This document shows, piece after piece, positions 1 to 8,514 of a DNA stretch of 64,000 bases. Within the stretch, counting starts at the first letter, position 1, and each line of letters opens with the position of its first letter. This DNA is from a virus, in IMG/VR virus record IMGVR_UViG_3300046002_004029, positions 1-64,000 of that record. One strand, 5' to 3'. A model generated the notes under the pieces. The model worked only from the letters and a program-made list of their open reading frames with translations. It had not been told where the DNA came from and ran no database searches. A program made the position numbers and the translations under genes.

Positions 1-32
1 GCAAAATCCGGTTGATTTAAATATTGTCCCAT
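1..32 (-). CDS. Partial phage protein, N-terminus only
   Basis: An ATG on the minus strand at 32-30 opens a frame that runs off the left edge of the window and reads MGQYLNQPDF. It starts 4 nt after the stop codon of the upstream minus-strand gene and is in the same orientation as the whole left module, so it is probably the next gene of that operon. Only ten residues are visible, and no function can be given. Confidence 0.45.
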   Translation of the reverse strand, partial: MGQYLNQPDF

Positions 33-36
33 AGTA

Positions 37-258
37 TTATAGTCTTGATTTTACTCGTTGTGTTATTGGCATTCCAGTTGGCTCGTTTGGTTGGTCAAAA
101 CGTAATTTAATACCATTTTTACCGGCGCTATATCCAGGCGCTTTAGGATATGCTGTTGTATCTAATGGTCCATCCCATATTGCGGTTGCCCCAACTCCAT
201 TCAAAGCCGCTTCTTTATCAATAGGAAATATTGGGTGTACTTTTGCTTTTATATTCAT
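37..258 (-). CDS. Small hypothetical phage protein (73 aa)
   Basis: A 73-residue soluble protein without transmembrane segment or recognisable motif. It has a glycine- and proline-containing centre and ends in a basic QRVKSRL. It belongs to the minus-strand chain downstream of groES, with 14 nt to the preceding gene. I do not recognise a family. The tight packing and matching orientation support it as a real gene. Confidence 0.6.
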   Translation of the reverse strand: MNIKAKVHPIFPIDKEAALNGVGATAIWDGPLDTTAYPKAPGYSAGKNGIKLRFDQPNEPTGMPITQRVKSRL

Positions 259-272
259 AATAGTTATATTTA

Positions 273-485
273 TTAAAAAGTAGTTGGTACTACTTGTTGT
301 GGTTGATTTTGTACGCCTTGCGGTTGTTGCATACCAATTTGTGAATTAAAACTGTTTGGTACTTGTGTTCCATATACTCCCTGAATAGTTGACGGAGTAG
401 AAAATAAACCGGGGTTTATTGGCGATGGTTGTACTTGGTTGGGATTTTGTAATCCTGTTTGGTCAATAGGCGTTGGTGCTATCAT
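273..485 (-). CDS. Small Pro/Gln-rich hypothetical protein (70 aa)
   Basis: A 70-residue low-complexity protein rich in proline, glutamine, asparagine and threonine, with repeated NP and QPQ-like patches, probably disordered. Its start overlaps the stop of the 147-aa gene upstream by 4 nt (ATGA-type junction), which supports translational coupling. Such proteins in phage tail and lysis modules are often minor virion components, but that is inference. Confidence 0.6.
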   Translation of the reverse strand: MIAPTPIDQTGLQNPNQVQPSPINPGLFSTPSTIQGVYGTQVPNSFNSQIGMQQPQGVQNQPQQVVPTTF

Positions 486-925
486 TGTCTTTTATCTTTG
501 TTTACGTTATCTATTGCAGTTCTTAACACTGTGTCTGTATATGTTTTGCCTGTCATTATTGTATTTCTATAGCTTGTTGGTATATCTTCTTTACCTAACA
601 TTATACGATACATTTTACTAATTAGTTGTTTACACTTAAATGAAACTTTGTATATGTGATATTTTTGGGTTGTATGGTTTCTTTCTCTCCAAACCACAAT
701 CCATCCCTCTTTCAATAATCTGTTCCAGCGTTTATTGTCCCAACTATAAGCATACGTACCTATCTTGTAATCTTGTTTGGTAAATAAATCCATACAATCA
801 AAATATATTAGCAACTCAAGGTCTGCATCAACCAAGTCATTATTTCTACAAGCCCAACGCCTTATTATACGATAATGTTTTAATAAACCTAGATCTTTTA
901 TGTCTATGGCTTCTAATCGTTTCAT
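482..925 (-). CDS. Putative winged-helix-like phage protein (147 aa)
   Basis: A 147-residue soluble, charged protein. Residues about 15-45 look like two helices (KHYRIIRRWACRNNDL), followed by a segment resembling a winged helix (SWDNKRWNRLLKEGWIVVWRER, about 62-83) with beta-wing-like residues after it (KYHIYKVS). I know similar proteins in marine Bacteroidetes phages, where a MarR-like DNA-binding fold is plausible. Function is not established here. Its stop overlaps the next gene by 4 nt and its start overlaps the end of groES by 4 nt. Confidence 0.6.
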   Translation of the reverse strand: MKRLEAIDIKDLGLLKHYRIIRRWACRNNDLVDADLELLIYFDCMDLFTKQDYKIGTYAYSWDNKRWNRLLKEGWIVVWRERNHTTQKYHIYKVSFKCKQLISKMYRIMLGKEDIPTSYRNTIMTGKTYTDTVLRTAIDNVNKDKRQ

Positions 926-1182
926 AATATTACAGCGATGTCTTGCAACTTAATAACCGTGTATTTTTTACCTTCAGGTTCAATGCCGAATCCGGCTGCT
1001 TTATCATAAAGTATTTTATCGCCGGGTTGTATGACTTGTATGTCTTCGCTTACATAGTCTACGGTTGCTTCTTTATACCTTATGTTTTCTTTATCTTTAT
1101 CTGCTAGTAATAATCCTCCTTCTGTTTTTTCTACAGTTAGTTTTGCTGGTGTTATAACTATATAATTACCTATTGCCCTCAT
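922..1182 (-). CDS. groES: GroES-like co-chaperonin (Cpn10)
   Basis: An 86-residue protein with the Cpn10 layout: an N-terminal strand ending in a PAKL segment, a mobile-loop-like stretch with a GGLLL core (residues 22-26) that in the family contacts GroEL, then a PGDKILYDK barrel strand and a C-terminal ITxxDIAVIL-like strand. It is slightly shorter than bacterial GroES (about 95 aa). It lies directly downstream of the groEL gene and overlaps it by 17 nt, so the two are co-translated in the order groEL-groES, the reverse of bacterial operons. It should act as the lid of the phage or host chaperonin during folding of virion proteins. Confidence 0.85.
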   Translation of the reverse strand: MRAIGNYIVITPAKLTVEKTEGGLLLADKDKENIRYKEATVDYVSEDIQVIQPGDKILYDKAAGFGIEPEGKKYTVIKLQDIAVIL

Positions 1183-2725
1183 TTACTCTTAGATTATTAA
1201 TTACACAATCCGTTGACAATATTGTAATTGCTACCGAGGCAGCATTTTTTAATGCACTTTTAGTTACTAATAATGGATCAATAATGCCAGACTCTATCAT
1301 ATTGACGTAAGTATTTGTTATAACATTAAGACCATACCCGTTTTCACGCACAAATCCTTTATCAACAACTATACCAGCATTGGACACAATTACATTGAAC
1401 GGTGATCTAATTGCTTTTAATAGTACCTCTTCCCCGATATTTTTTGCTTTAATTACATACGATGCATCCAATAAGGCAATTCCACCACCTGATACAATAC
1501 CATCTTTTATAGCGGCCTTAGTTGCGCAAATAGCATCTTCAACTCTATCCGATTTTTCTTTTAATTCTACCTCAGAATTCGCGCCTACTTTTACTACCGC
1601 GACTTTAGCAGACAACCTAGCTAATCTTCTTTCTAATCTAATTACCTCTCCAGGAGCCTTTGTCTCTGATAATTGTAATTTTATATTTTCAATAAGTTCT
1701 ACTACGGCGGGGTTGGATTCATCAACTTGTAAAATAGTTTCAACATCTGTAGTAATACTTTTTATGCACGTTCCTAAGTGTTCAACTGATATTAAGTCCA
1801 TATCGTCACCAAGGTCTTCATTTATAATGACTGCTCCGGTAAGTATTGCTAAATCATTTAAAGTATCTTTTTTATTGATACCATAAGTTGGTGCATTAAT
1901 AACGTTTACTTTTATATTACCTTTTACTTTATTCATAGCTAACGCCGAAAGCACTGATTGCTCTAAGTCCGCAATAATCAATAAAGATTTATTATTTTTT
2001 ATAACGTGTTCTAACACAGACTGAATTTGTCTTATTGTCTCAACTGGTGATTCAACAATCAATATAAGTGGATTATCGAGTTCTGCTGATTTTTTTAATG
2101 GGTTTGTAATAAAGTTTGAATTAACTAAACCTTTATCATACTGTACCCCCTCAATAAACTCAATCTCGGTTTCTTCTAGCATTGATGATTCCATCATTAC
2201 AACACCGTTATCCCCGACAGATCTAAAGGCATCACCAATTATTTTACCAAGTAGTTTATCATTATTAGTAGAGATAGTAGCAACATTATCTATCATATCG
2301 CCTGTAACCTGGATTGCTATTGATTCTAAATATGCAATAACAGAGGCAACTGCCGATTCTATACCTTCTTTTAATTCTCTTGCATTTGTATTAGTTTGTA
2401 CTTTATATGCTTCCTCAAGAATAGCTCTGGCTAATACCGTAGCAGTAGTGGTTCCGTCTCCGGCTTCTTTAACGGTATTTCGGGCTGCTTCTTTCAATAG
2501 TCTAGCGCCCATATTCTCTACAGGATCTAATAACGTGATGCTATTAGCTACCGTTACGCCGTCTTTTGTAATTATTGGTCTGCCAGTATGATCTTCTAGC
2601 ATAACACATTTTCCCCCGGCCCCAAGTGTTGATCGTACAGCTCTTTCTAGTTTATTTATTCCTTCAAACACTTTACTTCTGGCATCCTCGCCAAAATTAA
2701 GATGTTTAACAATTGCATCTGACAT
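1166..2725 (-). CDS. groEL: Phage GroEL-like chaperonin (Cpn60)
   Basis: A 519-residue, full-length chaperonin (bacterial GroEL is about 548 aa). Visible signatures are KDGVTVA (54-60), the nucleotide-binding GDGTTTAT (89-96), DRVEDA with the catalytic Asp at about 397, and the GGG turn near 413-415. The C-terminus ends in VNEGNR and lacks the Gly-Gly-Met tail of bacterial GroEL. An apical domain is present between residues about 185 and 370. It probably folds the capsid protein or other phage proteins in the cytoplasm, with the adjacent GroES. It is strongly diverged from a bacterial housekeeping copy, so recent host capture is unlikely. Confidence 0.95.
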   Translation of the reverse strand: MSDAIVKHLNFGEDARSKVFEGINKLERAVRSTLGAGGKCVMLEDHTGRPIITKDGVTVANSITLLDPVENMGARLLKEAARNTVKEAGDGTTTATVLARAILEEAYKVQTNTNARELKEGIESAVASVIAYLESIAIQVTGDMIDNVATISTNNDKLLGKIIGDAFRSVGDNGVVMMESSMLEETEIEFIEGVQYDKGLVNSNFITNPLKKSAELDNPLILIVESPVETIRQIQSVLEHVIKNNKSLLIIADLEQSVLSALAMNKVKGNIKVNVINAPTYGINKKDTLNDLAILTGAVIINEDLGDDMDLISVEHLGTCIKSITTDVETILQVDESNPAVVELIENIKLQLSETKAPGEVIRLERRLARLSAKVAVVKVGANSEVELKEKSDRVEDAICATKAAIKDGIVSGGGIALLDASYVIKAKNIGEEVLLKAIRSPFNVIVSNAGIVVDKGFVRENGYGLNVITNTYVNMIESGIIDPLLVTKSALKNAASVAITILSTDCVINNLRVNEGNR

Positions 2726-2783
2726 ATTTTATTTGATTAAATTTGATATAATATATATATTACATAGTTATATGTAACTTTAC
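2726..2783 (-). promoter_or_regulatory. Intergenic leader of groEL with inverted repeat
   Basis: A 58-bp AT-rich gap upstream of groEL. It contains the inverted repeat TTACAT/ATGTAA around 2760-2777 and a TATA-rich stretch. This is the natural place for a promoter or operator of groEL-groES, but no known consensus was matched. Confidence 0.3.
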
Positions 2784-2915
2784 CTACCCTTGACCATTAT
2801 AGCTTTTACTATATAGCTTAGATGATTTTAACTTTGATGTTTTGCTTTTTGAATGTACACCTGGTCTTGATACGTTTTTCTTTTCTTTTAAAGAAGTATT
2901 ATTTTGTTTCGCCAT
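2784..2915 (-). CDS. Small basic conserved phage protein (43 aa)
   Basis: A 43-residue lysine- and serine-rich protein, with RPGVHSKSKTSK near residues 17-28 and a C-terminal SYNGQG. It overlaps the 3' end of the spanin-like gene by 28 nt. I know small basic proteins with a GVHxKxKTSK core from other marine phages, usually near structural or lysis genes, function unknown. The recognisable core motif and position in the operon support it as real despite its size. Confidence 0.6.
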   Translation of the reverse strand: MAKQNNTSLKEKKNVSRPGVHSKSKTSKLKSSKLYSKSYNGQG

Positions 2916-3367
2916 AATATATATGCAATTATAATTATTATTAATAAACCTATGTACATAGAATAATCTGCTTCTTTGTCTACTTTCTTATTATTCACAA
3001 CAGTGCGCTCCGTTACTTTTGCTTTTATAGTCCCTACGGAATCAATACGCTTGTTGTTAACGATTATTTTATTATTTGTATATAAACTATTATCTTTTAT
3101 TTTTTTGATCTTTAAAACAACGTTTTTGTATGGTATATTATTAACAAATATTGGTTTAGAATTATCAACCGGAGTCAATGTAATTTCATCCGTTGTTATA
3201 TCCTTTTTTATATTTGTTGTATCTTTAGCGATAAATTTATCTATAGTTACTACTTTAGATGTCGCTTCAACTAAACTATCTTTCTTTATGTTTACTTTAT
3301 CGACTGTAACTTTTCTAGCCCCGCACGATATTAAAAATAAACTAACTAAAATATATAAGTACTTCAT
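2888..3367 (-). CDS. Putative unimolecular spanin (u-spanin)
   Basis: A 159-residue protein with an N-terminal lipoprotein signal (LFLISC, acylated Cys at about residue 15), a long polar periplasmic middle rich in Lys, Asp and Thr, and a C-terminal hydrophobic helix (YIGLLIIIIIAYILW, about 138-152) followed by a short basic tail. An outer-membrane lipid anchor plus an inner-membrane helix in one chain is the defining layout of u-spanins such as T1 gp11, which fuse the two membranes in the last step of lysis. It overlaps the endolysin gene by 26 nt, and two small membrane proteins lie further upstream, completing a lysis cassette. Confidence 0.7.
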   Translation of the reverse strand: MKYLYILVSLFLISCGARKVTVDKVNIKKDSLVEATSKVVTIDKFIAKDTTNIKKDITTDEITLTPVDNSKPIFVNNIPYKNVVLKIKKIKDNSLYTNNKIIVNNKRIDSVGTIKAKVTERTVVNNKKVDKEADYSMYIGLLIIIIIAYILWRNKIILL

Positions 3368-3788
3368 GCTCTCTTCTATTAATTAACCCTTTATTCGGTT
3401 TTTTATTTACATTACACCATTTCATAAATTCTAACTTTATGTTTGGATCATTATCATCTATATTTACTTTTTTTAACAATGTACTTTTAGAGAAAGCATT
3501 TATACCTATGTTATAAGATATACTTACCAGAGCGTTAAATTGGTTTTGTGTTAAAGGTTTTTTTATTAAATCAGAAACCTTGTTTGCAAAATCATCTGCT
3601 ATTTTTTTGAACATATTGAAAGCATCAACCTCTGTTATAGGCTTATCCGCCATAGTTACCTTCTTGCCATCCAAATAGAACGTTGATCCATAACCTATAG
3701 TTGCAACTTTTGCCGAACACAAGTATGGTTTTGCTCTAAAACCTTCAAATCCAGTTATCAATTTATAACCTATATCATTTAACTTCAT
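3342..3788 (-). CDS. Endolysin, GH24 lysozyme (muramidase)
   Basis: A 148-residue phage lysozyme of glycoside hydrolase family 24, which cleaves the MurNAc-GlcNAc bond of peptidoglycan. The catalytic Glu is E15 in GFEGF, and the T4-like triad Glu-x8-Asp-x5-Thr appears as E15, C24, T30 (IGYGST follows). The usual Asp is therefore a Cys, a substitution known among GH24 enzymes. There is no signal peptide or SAR helix, so export depends on a holin. It sits 1 nt after the small membrane gene upstream and overlaps the spanin gene downstream. Confidence 0.9.
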   Translation of the reverse strand: MKLNDIGYKLITGFEGFRAKPYLCSAKVATIGYGSTFYLDGKKVTMADKPITEVDAFNMFKKIADDFANKVSDLIKKPLTQNQFNALVSISYNIGINAFSKSTLLKKVNIDDNDPNIKLEFMKWCNVNKKPNKGLINRREHEVLIYFS

Positions 3789-3789
3789 A

Positions 3790-3963
3790 TTATATCTCCA
3801 CAGTGGGGCTTTTAAGTGCTTTAAACCAGTCGTATATTTTCATACACGTGTACACTATTGACACCAGTAGTAGTACTATTTTTAAAATATCTTCCAAATT
3901 TGTAAAACTTAATACCAATGTTAGGCTATTTAACAAATATAACTTTATTGAATCTTGATTCAT
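3790..3963 (-). CDS. Small membrane protein, holin candidate (57 aa)
   Basis: A 57-residue protein read from the ATG at 3963. It has one clear hydrophobic segment (ILKIVLLLVSIVYTCMKIY, about 25-43), a weaker N-terminal one, and a polar C-terminus. The start overlaps the stop of the next upstream membrane gene, and the endolysin follows after 1 nt, which is typical holin placement. A longer reading from 4110 exists, but its extra 49 residues are out-of-frame translation of the upstream gene, so I chose the short form. Confidence 0.6.
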   Translation of the reverse strand: MNQDSIKLYLLNSLTLVLSFTNLEDILKIVLLLVSIVYTCMKIYDWFKALKSPTVEI

Positions 3964-4145
3964 TATCTTTTTAATTTTTCTACTGCAGTAATGAAAGTTT
4001 CTGCTCCAACATATGCAGTAGCTATTATAACCCAATCCGATGAGGTTAATGTTCCTACGAACAAACCTATGCAGGCTACAATAAATACCATTAGTTTTCG
4101 ACTTATCCATTTGCTTATTAATATATCTAATTGTTCTTTACTCAT
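3963..4145 (-). CDS. Small membrane protein, holin candidate (60 aa)
   Basis: A 60-residue protein with a charged N-terminus (KEQLDILISKWISRK) and two closely spaced hydrophobic segments (about 19-34 and 38-52) joined by a short TSSDW turn, then a basic VEKLKR tail. Size, topology and position just before the endolysin fit a class II-type holin or an accessory antiholin. No sequence family was recognised, so the choice between this gene and its 57-aa neighbour as the true holin is open. Confidence 0.6.
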   Translation of the reverse strand: MSKEQLDILISKWISRKLMVFIVACIGLFVGTLTSSDWVIIATAYVGAETFITAVEKLKR

Positions 4146-4155
4146 TATTCATATT

Positions 4156-4383
4156 TTATTTATTTAAAATCGTTAATATTATTGGGGCTATAATTGTTGA
4201 TAATAAATCTTTGTAGTCAAATCCTTTATAAACTATTTGGTCTCTAATTTCTTTACCTAATGCAAACACAATCACCACACATAGTGAGATTAAATTTGAC
4301 ATTATTAAAGAAGATAGGATAAATATAACAAATCCATATATAAAATGATTTGCTTTGTCGTGCGGTATTAATGGAAGTCTCAT
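4156..4383 (-). CDS. Small polytopic membrane protein of the lysis region (75 aa)
   Basis: A 75-residue protein with an N-terminal polar PHDKANHF motif (residues 7-14), then hydrophobic helices at about 15-28, 30-41 and 63-72, separated by GKEIRDQIVYKGFDY. I have seen similar proteins with a DKxxHF motif beside phage lysis genes in Bacteroidetes phages, function unknown. It probably sits in the inner membrane and may support lysis. Confidence 0.6.
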   Translation of the reverse strand: MRLPLIPHDKANHFIYGFVIFILSSLIMSNLISLCVVIVFALGKEIRDQIVYKGFDYKDLLSTIIAPIILTILNK

Positions 4384-4396
4384 AATATTACTTGTA

Positions 4397-7300
4397 TTAA
4401 AAATCTGTTTCTATGTAAATCTTATTAATGCCTAACTGTACCGAGGTAACCGGTGTTAATGCTCCGTTACTTGCGAGTACACCTGCGGTTAACATTGTTG
4501 TATTCGTTGGCAGGGTGAGTGTAGCGGTGCCACTAGCTTCTGTGCCTGCATTTAGATCCTCAATCTTCCAAGTAATCTCGCTACTGGACGGAGCGCAATA
4601 AATATAAACATCGTATCCTCTACCAGTAGTAATCGTATATCCGGTACTGGCTTTTGTAGGGGCGGCGGTACCTCTTGTTAAAAAAGAAATTACTCCATTA
4701 TCTCCTGAGTCTATACAAAATCCAACAGTATTATTTAAAGCACTTGGTTCCGCTGAAACAACCGCGGTCCCTGAATGCATACCGGCAAATAATCTTGAAC
4801 CATTAGTCCAAATATCCATACCAAATCTAGCATAAAAGAAGAAGCCCCCCTGTGGAGCAATAGGACCTCTAAAAAACATCGCTTCCGTATTTCTTTGCCC
4901 CAATACCTGATTAGTTGTTGTTACTACATTAGCATACCTTGCACGTTTAATAGATGTGTATAATGATGTTGTGTTTGGTAGCGCTTGGGTAAAAGCTCCA
5001 GCTCCTGCGCCTACTGTTCCGCTCCATAATCCAGCTGTTGCATTGGTATTATTCCAAATTGTAACATTATTATCCCAAAAAGAGTTTTGTAATGAAAAGT
5101 CGACACCGTCTGAATCTTTTGTTTTTAAAACTGATTTACCGCCAATCTTTTTTGCATATAATTTTAGACTACCTACAGATGGAGATGTTGGTTCGCTTGT
5201 TTGTATGGTATAGTTTGTAATAGTTGCAATACCACTACCAAAAGTAGCTATTGCCCAACTTTCTGTTGCTAAAGCATTTAAAGCAGTAACACCGCCACCT
5301 GCTAAAAGTATATTAGCATCTGTATCGCCGGATCTTATAATATTATCAGCAACTAAGTCGCCACTTAATGTAAAAGTAGAACTCGTATCGTCTATTGTCA
5401 TTGATGTTCCGCCTGCAATTAATGTAAGAATATCACTATTTGCTCCCAATGAATTGCTTGTAATTCCGTTTGAAAACGTCTTAATGCCGGTAATAGTTTC
5501 ATTTCCTGTTAAGTGTACCACCGATGCGTTATTAGCCGGGGTATATCCTAAAGTTGTGCCTATCGTTTTTGGCTTCCATAATAATGTAGCAGTATCATAA
5601 GTTAATACTTCGTTATTATTTGGAGCAATAGCCGATACGTTATGTAACTCTTCTAACTCATATCCATTATCTACTTTAACGAATATTGTTCCGTTAATGC
5701 CGTGAGCGTATATAACATAACCAACCGTGATAATATGAATTGGAGCAACGGGTTTGATGTTGGTAACTCTACCAGCAACTGTTCCGCTTAAGTATATTAC
5801 GTCTCCATCTGCCCAAGTTTCTCCTTGTAAACTACCCGTTGTGTTTATCCCTCTTACTATACCGCTTGTGTTAATAAATCCTTCTTGATTGTTCAAGATG
5901 GTCTCAGTGACCATACCTATGGTAGTACCGCTATTGACATCGTTATCCGCTAAAGCCAAATCAACTTTAGTCCTTTGTCCTTGCGCGCCTGTAATTCTTA
6001 CCATTTGGTAATTTGATTCTAATAAAGTTATGTTTGTAGCTGTTTTATTAACTACTCTAATTACAGTTTCTTGTCCAATCTGCAATGTGACGTTTCCACC
6101 TTTTAGTCCTAAATCTAAAGTACCATCAGTATCGTTCCATTTTAATTTACCAACAGCGCTTGTCTGAGTATTTATTGTGTTGAATTGAGTATAATCATTT
6201 GTCAAACCCCAAACCCCTAAGTTTACATTACCTGTAGCTCCAGTATAAGGAACAAATCCAGCAGTACTTGCATATGTCGCGTCCGCGTATCCCTTGTCTA
6301 TTAAAGTTCTCGCATCATAACTTGTTGACAAATCAGCTGCATATTTAACCGGAACAGTCGACTGTAATCTTGTTCTGCTAATTCTGAATATCCCTGACGT
6401 AATACCATCTCCTATTGAATTACCAATATTAAATGAGTGCTCTGCAACAGCGACTCCTGACACTTCATTACTTCCGGCCACGTAAGAGTTTCCAAAGTAA
6501 TTTGTCGATGCATAACTAAATGGTTGAGTGATTTGTGGATTACCCAATGCAAAGTTAAATGAGGCTTGCAATCTATTCATTGATAGATTCAATGCACTTA
6601 AATCTGAATATTGGTTTGCAACACCGTTGTAAATATGCAATGTACCGGCATCATTAAAATAAGACAATGCAGTACCTGCGGCATTAAGAATTTGAAACTG
6701 TTTGGTTGTTTGTAATTTAACCTGTACGTTTCCAATATTATTATTCTGAATATCACTTCCAGTTAAAGTCCACTTACTTCCTGAGACAGCTATTCCTGCA
6801 TTCACAGCATCAACAGTAGGATATTTTACACCTGTTCCGTCAACCGTTAAACTATTCTGTTTATTAATAGTAGCTTCTTTTGTATCTACATATATCTTTT
6901 GAGGATAGTCTAGATCTGTGATGTTAGAGGAGAAGTCTTGGATACCCCTAAAACCTGTTGCAGATGGATTATTTGATGAATATGTAAGAGCTTCATTGGT
7001 TATTACTACTTGACCAGTCCATCCTGTAGATTCATCATAAATTTCTATTTTTGGATTATCTTCATCAAAATAAAAGGCTCCTACACCATTTAGCCCATCT
7101 GTACTTTTAATTTTTACGTTTGAAAACAAAAATATATCCCCATTAACAGGATTACCTACTGTAGTACCTGTTAGAGGTATGTAGTTTGTTATAGGAGTTG
7201 GTATATCTGATGTTAATGCTATAGTCCCAGATGCATTTGGCAACTGATACGTGCTATTAGTATCTATATTATCAGCTTTAATAGTCGCCGTGTTCTCGTT

Positions 7301-7972
7301 TGCTGTCTTGCCCAGTTGAATAAACGGTAAATTATTTTCGTCGGTTGCTATTGTAACACTGCCGGTTTCGTCATCTAGACTATTTACAGCAAGGTAGGAA
7401 CCAAGTAACTTTATATTATTAGTTGTGGTAGCTCCTATAGTAGTTACTTGTTGTAAATCCTGAGGACCACCACTTCCAGTACTTAAGGTAAAAGATGTCA
7501 TATCGTAATACAAATCTTTCATCACATTTCCATTACCGCCAATAAATTCCAACGTTAATTTATAAAAGTTTACATTACTAGTTACTACATAACTGACTAT
7601 TCTGTAATGCCCAAAATTATTAGCCGTACTTTGCTGAGATAACAATATATTACTATTAATTAAATAGTCTAAAAATATAGTAACATTTTGACCAGAGTTA
7701 TCGGTTTTACCAACTATTAATTCTGTTATATTAGCAAATGGAGTATTGTCCCCACCAAGTAACGGTAAAGACATTGTTCCTTGAACTGGATTTATAACAA
7801 CAAACTTCCATAACATTTGACCGCCAATAGAAACCTTACCATTTACGTTTAAGTAATTAGCAACAGTTTGCGCAGTAAAGTTTACAGTTTGCCTATTGAT
7901 AATCTTAGTGCCAATAAACACATCGGAATCTTTTATATCCGTATCTCGCTGGTAAGAATTTATTATTGCCAT
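4397..7972 (-). CDS. Large tail fibre or appendage protein (1191 aa)
   Basis: A 1191-residue protein. The N-terminal 60 residues (MAIINSYQRDTDIKDSDVFIG, then TVNFTAQTV) resemble the attachment modules of Bacteroidetes phage tail fibres. The middle is rich in Thr, Asn, Gly and Ser with repeating short beta-strand patterns and recurring GATGNVNLG and YVPYTGA-like motifs. The C-terminal 200 residues look like a globular carbohydrate-binding or trimer-tip domain (TTSLYTSIKRARY onward). It probably forms a host-recognition fibre or spike. It is followed by three short genes encoding similar N-termini or structural proteins. Confidence 0.8.
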   Translation of the reverse strand: MAIINSYQRDTDIKDSDVFIGTKIINRQTVNFTAQTVANYLNVNGKVSIGGQMLWKFVVINPVQGTMSLPLLGGDNTPFANITELIVGKTDNSGQNVTIFLDYLINSNILLSQQSTANNFGHYRIVSYVVTSNVNFYKLTLEFIGGNGNVMKDLYYDMTSFTLSTGSGGPQDLQQVTTIGATTTNNIKLLGSYLAVNSLDDETGSVTIATDENNLPFIQLGKTANENTATIKADNIDTNSTYQLPNASGTIALTSDIPTPITNYIPLTGTTVGNPVNGDIFLFSNVKIKSTDGLNGVGAFYFDEDNPKIEIYDESTGWTGQVVITNEALTYSSNNPSATGFRGIQDFSSNITDLDYPQKIYVDTKEATINKQNSLTVDGTGVKYPTVDAVNAGIAVSGSKWTLTGSDIQNNNIGNVQVKLQTTKQFQILNAAGTALSYFNDAGTLHIYNGVANQYSDLSALNLSMNRLQASFNFALGNPQITQPFSYASTNYFGNSYVAGSNEVSGVAVAEHSFNIGNSIGDGITSGIFRISRTRLQSTVPVKYAADLSTSYDARTLIDKGYADATYASTAGFVPYTGATGNVNLGVWGLTNDYTQFNTINTQTSAVGKLKWNDTDGTLDLGLKGGNVTLQIGQETVIRVVNKTATNITLLESNYQMVRITGAQGQRTKVDLALADNDVNSGTTIGMVTETILNNQEGFINTSGIVRGINTTGSLQGETWADGDVIYLSGTVAGRVTNIKPVAPIHIITVGYVIYAHGINGTIFVKVDNGYELEELHNVSAIAPNNNEVLTYDTATLLWKPKTIGTTLGYTPANNASVVHLTGNETITGIKTFSNGITSNSLGANSDILTLIAGGTSMTIDDTSSTFTLSGDLVADNIIRSGDTDANILLAGGGVTALNALATESWAIATFGSGIATITNYTIQTSEPTSPSVGSLKLYAKKIGGKSVLKTKDSDGVDFSLQNSFWDNNVTIWNNTNATAGLWSGTVGAGAGAFTQALPNTTSLYTSIKRARYANVVTTTNQVLGQRNTEAMFFRGPIAPQGGFFFYARFGMDIWTNGSRLFAGMHSGTAVVSAEPSALNNTVGFCIDSGDNGVISFLTRGTAAPTKASTGYTITTGRGYDVYIYCAPSSSEITWKIEDLNAGTEASGTATLTLPTNTTMLTAGVLASNGALTPVTSVQLGINKIYIETDF

Positions 7973-7973
7973 A

Positions 7974-8225
7974 TTAGCCTACTAATGTTACATTAGAAAT
8001 TAATCCGTTAGCTACTACAATGCTGTATGTTCCAGGTACACTATTTACTTGTCCTAAAACAGATAGGGTACCGCTCCACCCATCCAAAGTGGCAGCCGCT
8101 AATTCTACTATGGATCCAATATTAAAAGATACTGTCTTTGGTTCCTTCGTTATATTATACGATGTCCCAATAACGGTGTCATCTATATTTGGTTGTGCAA
8201 TTGGATATGTATTTAGTAGTGCCAT
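7974..8225 (-). CDS. Short fibre-attachment-like protein (83 aa)
   Basis: Read from the ATG at 8225 (MALLNTYPIAQP). The 83 residues match the N-terminal anchor type of the long fibre encoded just downstream: an LNTYP start, a DDTVIGTSYN segment, TVSFNIGSIVEL, then a beta-rich end. A longer start at 8279 would overlap the upstream gene with an unlikely basic leader, so I rejected it. It may be a free-standing attachment module or a small virion protein. It is separated from the fibre gene by 1 nt. Confidence 0.65.
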   Translation of the reverse strand: MALLNTYPIAQPNIDDTVIGTSYNITKEPKTVSFNIGSIVELAAATLDGWSGTLSVLGQVNSVPGTYSIVVANGLISNVTLVG

Positions 8226-8226
8226 A

Positions 8227-8505
8227 TTATTTTTTTTTATTTTTATTTTTAACGCTAGTTCTATTCGTAGATTTGTCATAATTATAGTTACTCACTGGTT
8301 TTCCAGATTCTTTTGATGCTCTGTCCTTAGCTCGTTCCTCAGCCGTCATATTGTTCCGCTCTCTACCCTTAGCAGTTAATGTTTTACCATCTGCTTTAAG
8401 TTGCCCCCTTTTCTTTAATAAACCAATAGCCATTTCCCTACTACCAACTTGAGCAGTTAGTCTATCTATTAGTTGGCCTTTCCCCATACTTTTCTGTGTA
8501 GCCAT
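8227..8505 (-). CDS. Conserved basic phage protein (92 aa)
   Basis: A 92-residue, strongly basic protein. An N-terminal helix-rich part (MGKGQLIDRLTAQVG, then MAIGLLKKRGQLK) is followed by a TAEERAKDRASK stretch and a Lys- and Asn-rich tail. I know related proteins with MGKGQLIxRLxxQVGS and TAEERAKDRAAK motifs from marine phages. Their role is unknown. Nucleic-acid binding is suggested only by charge. It lies between fibre-type genes. Confidence 0.65.
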   Translation of the reverse strand: MATQKSMGKGQLIDRLTAQVGSREMAIGLLKKRGQLKADGKTLTAKGRERNNMTAEERAKDRASKESGKPVSNYNYDKSTNRTSVKNKNKKK

Positions 8506-8514
8506 ATTATATAT

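Noticed and set aside
1380-1886. 168-aa plus-strand frame inside groEL
   Set aside because: Antisense shadow of a well-conserved chaperonin gene.
2976-3386. 136-aa plus-strand hydrophobic frame opposite the spanin gene
   Set aside because: Antisense shadow of a Lys/Asn-rich gene, which gives a Phe/Leu-rich false membrane protein.
3964-4110. N-terminal extension of the 57-aa lysis-region membrane protein
   Set aside because: The extension is an out-of-frame reading of the overlapping 60-aa membrane gene, with Cys- and Arg-rich nonsense composition.
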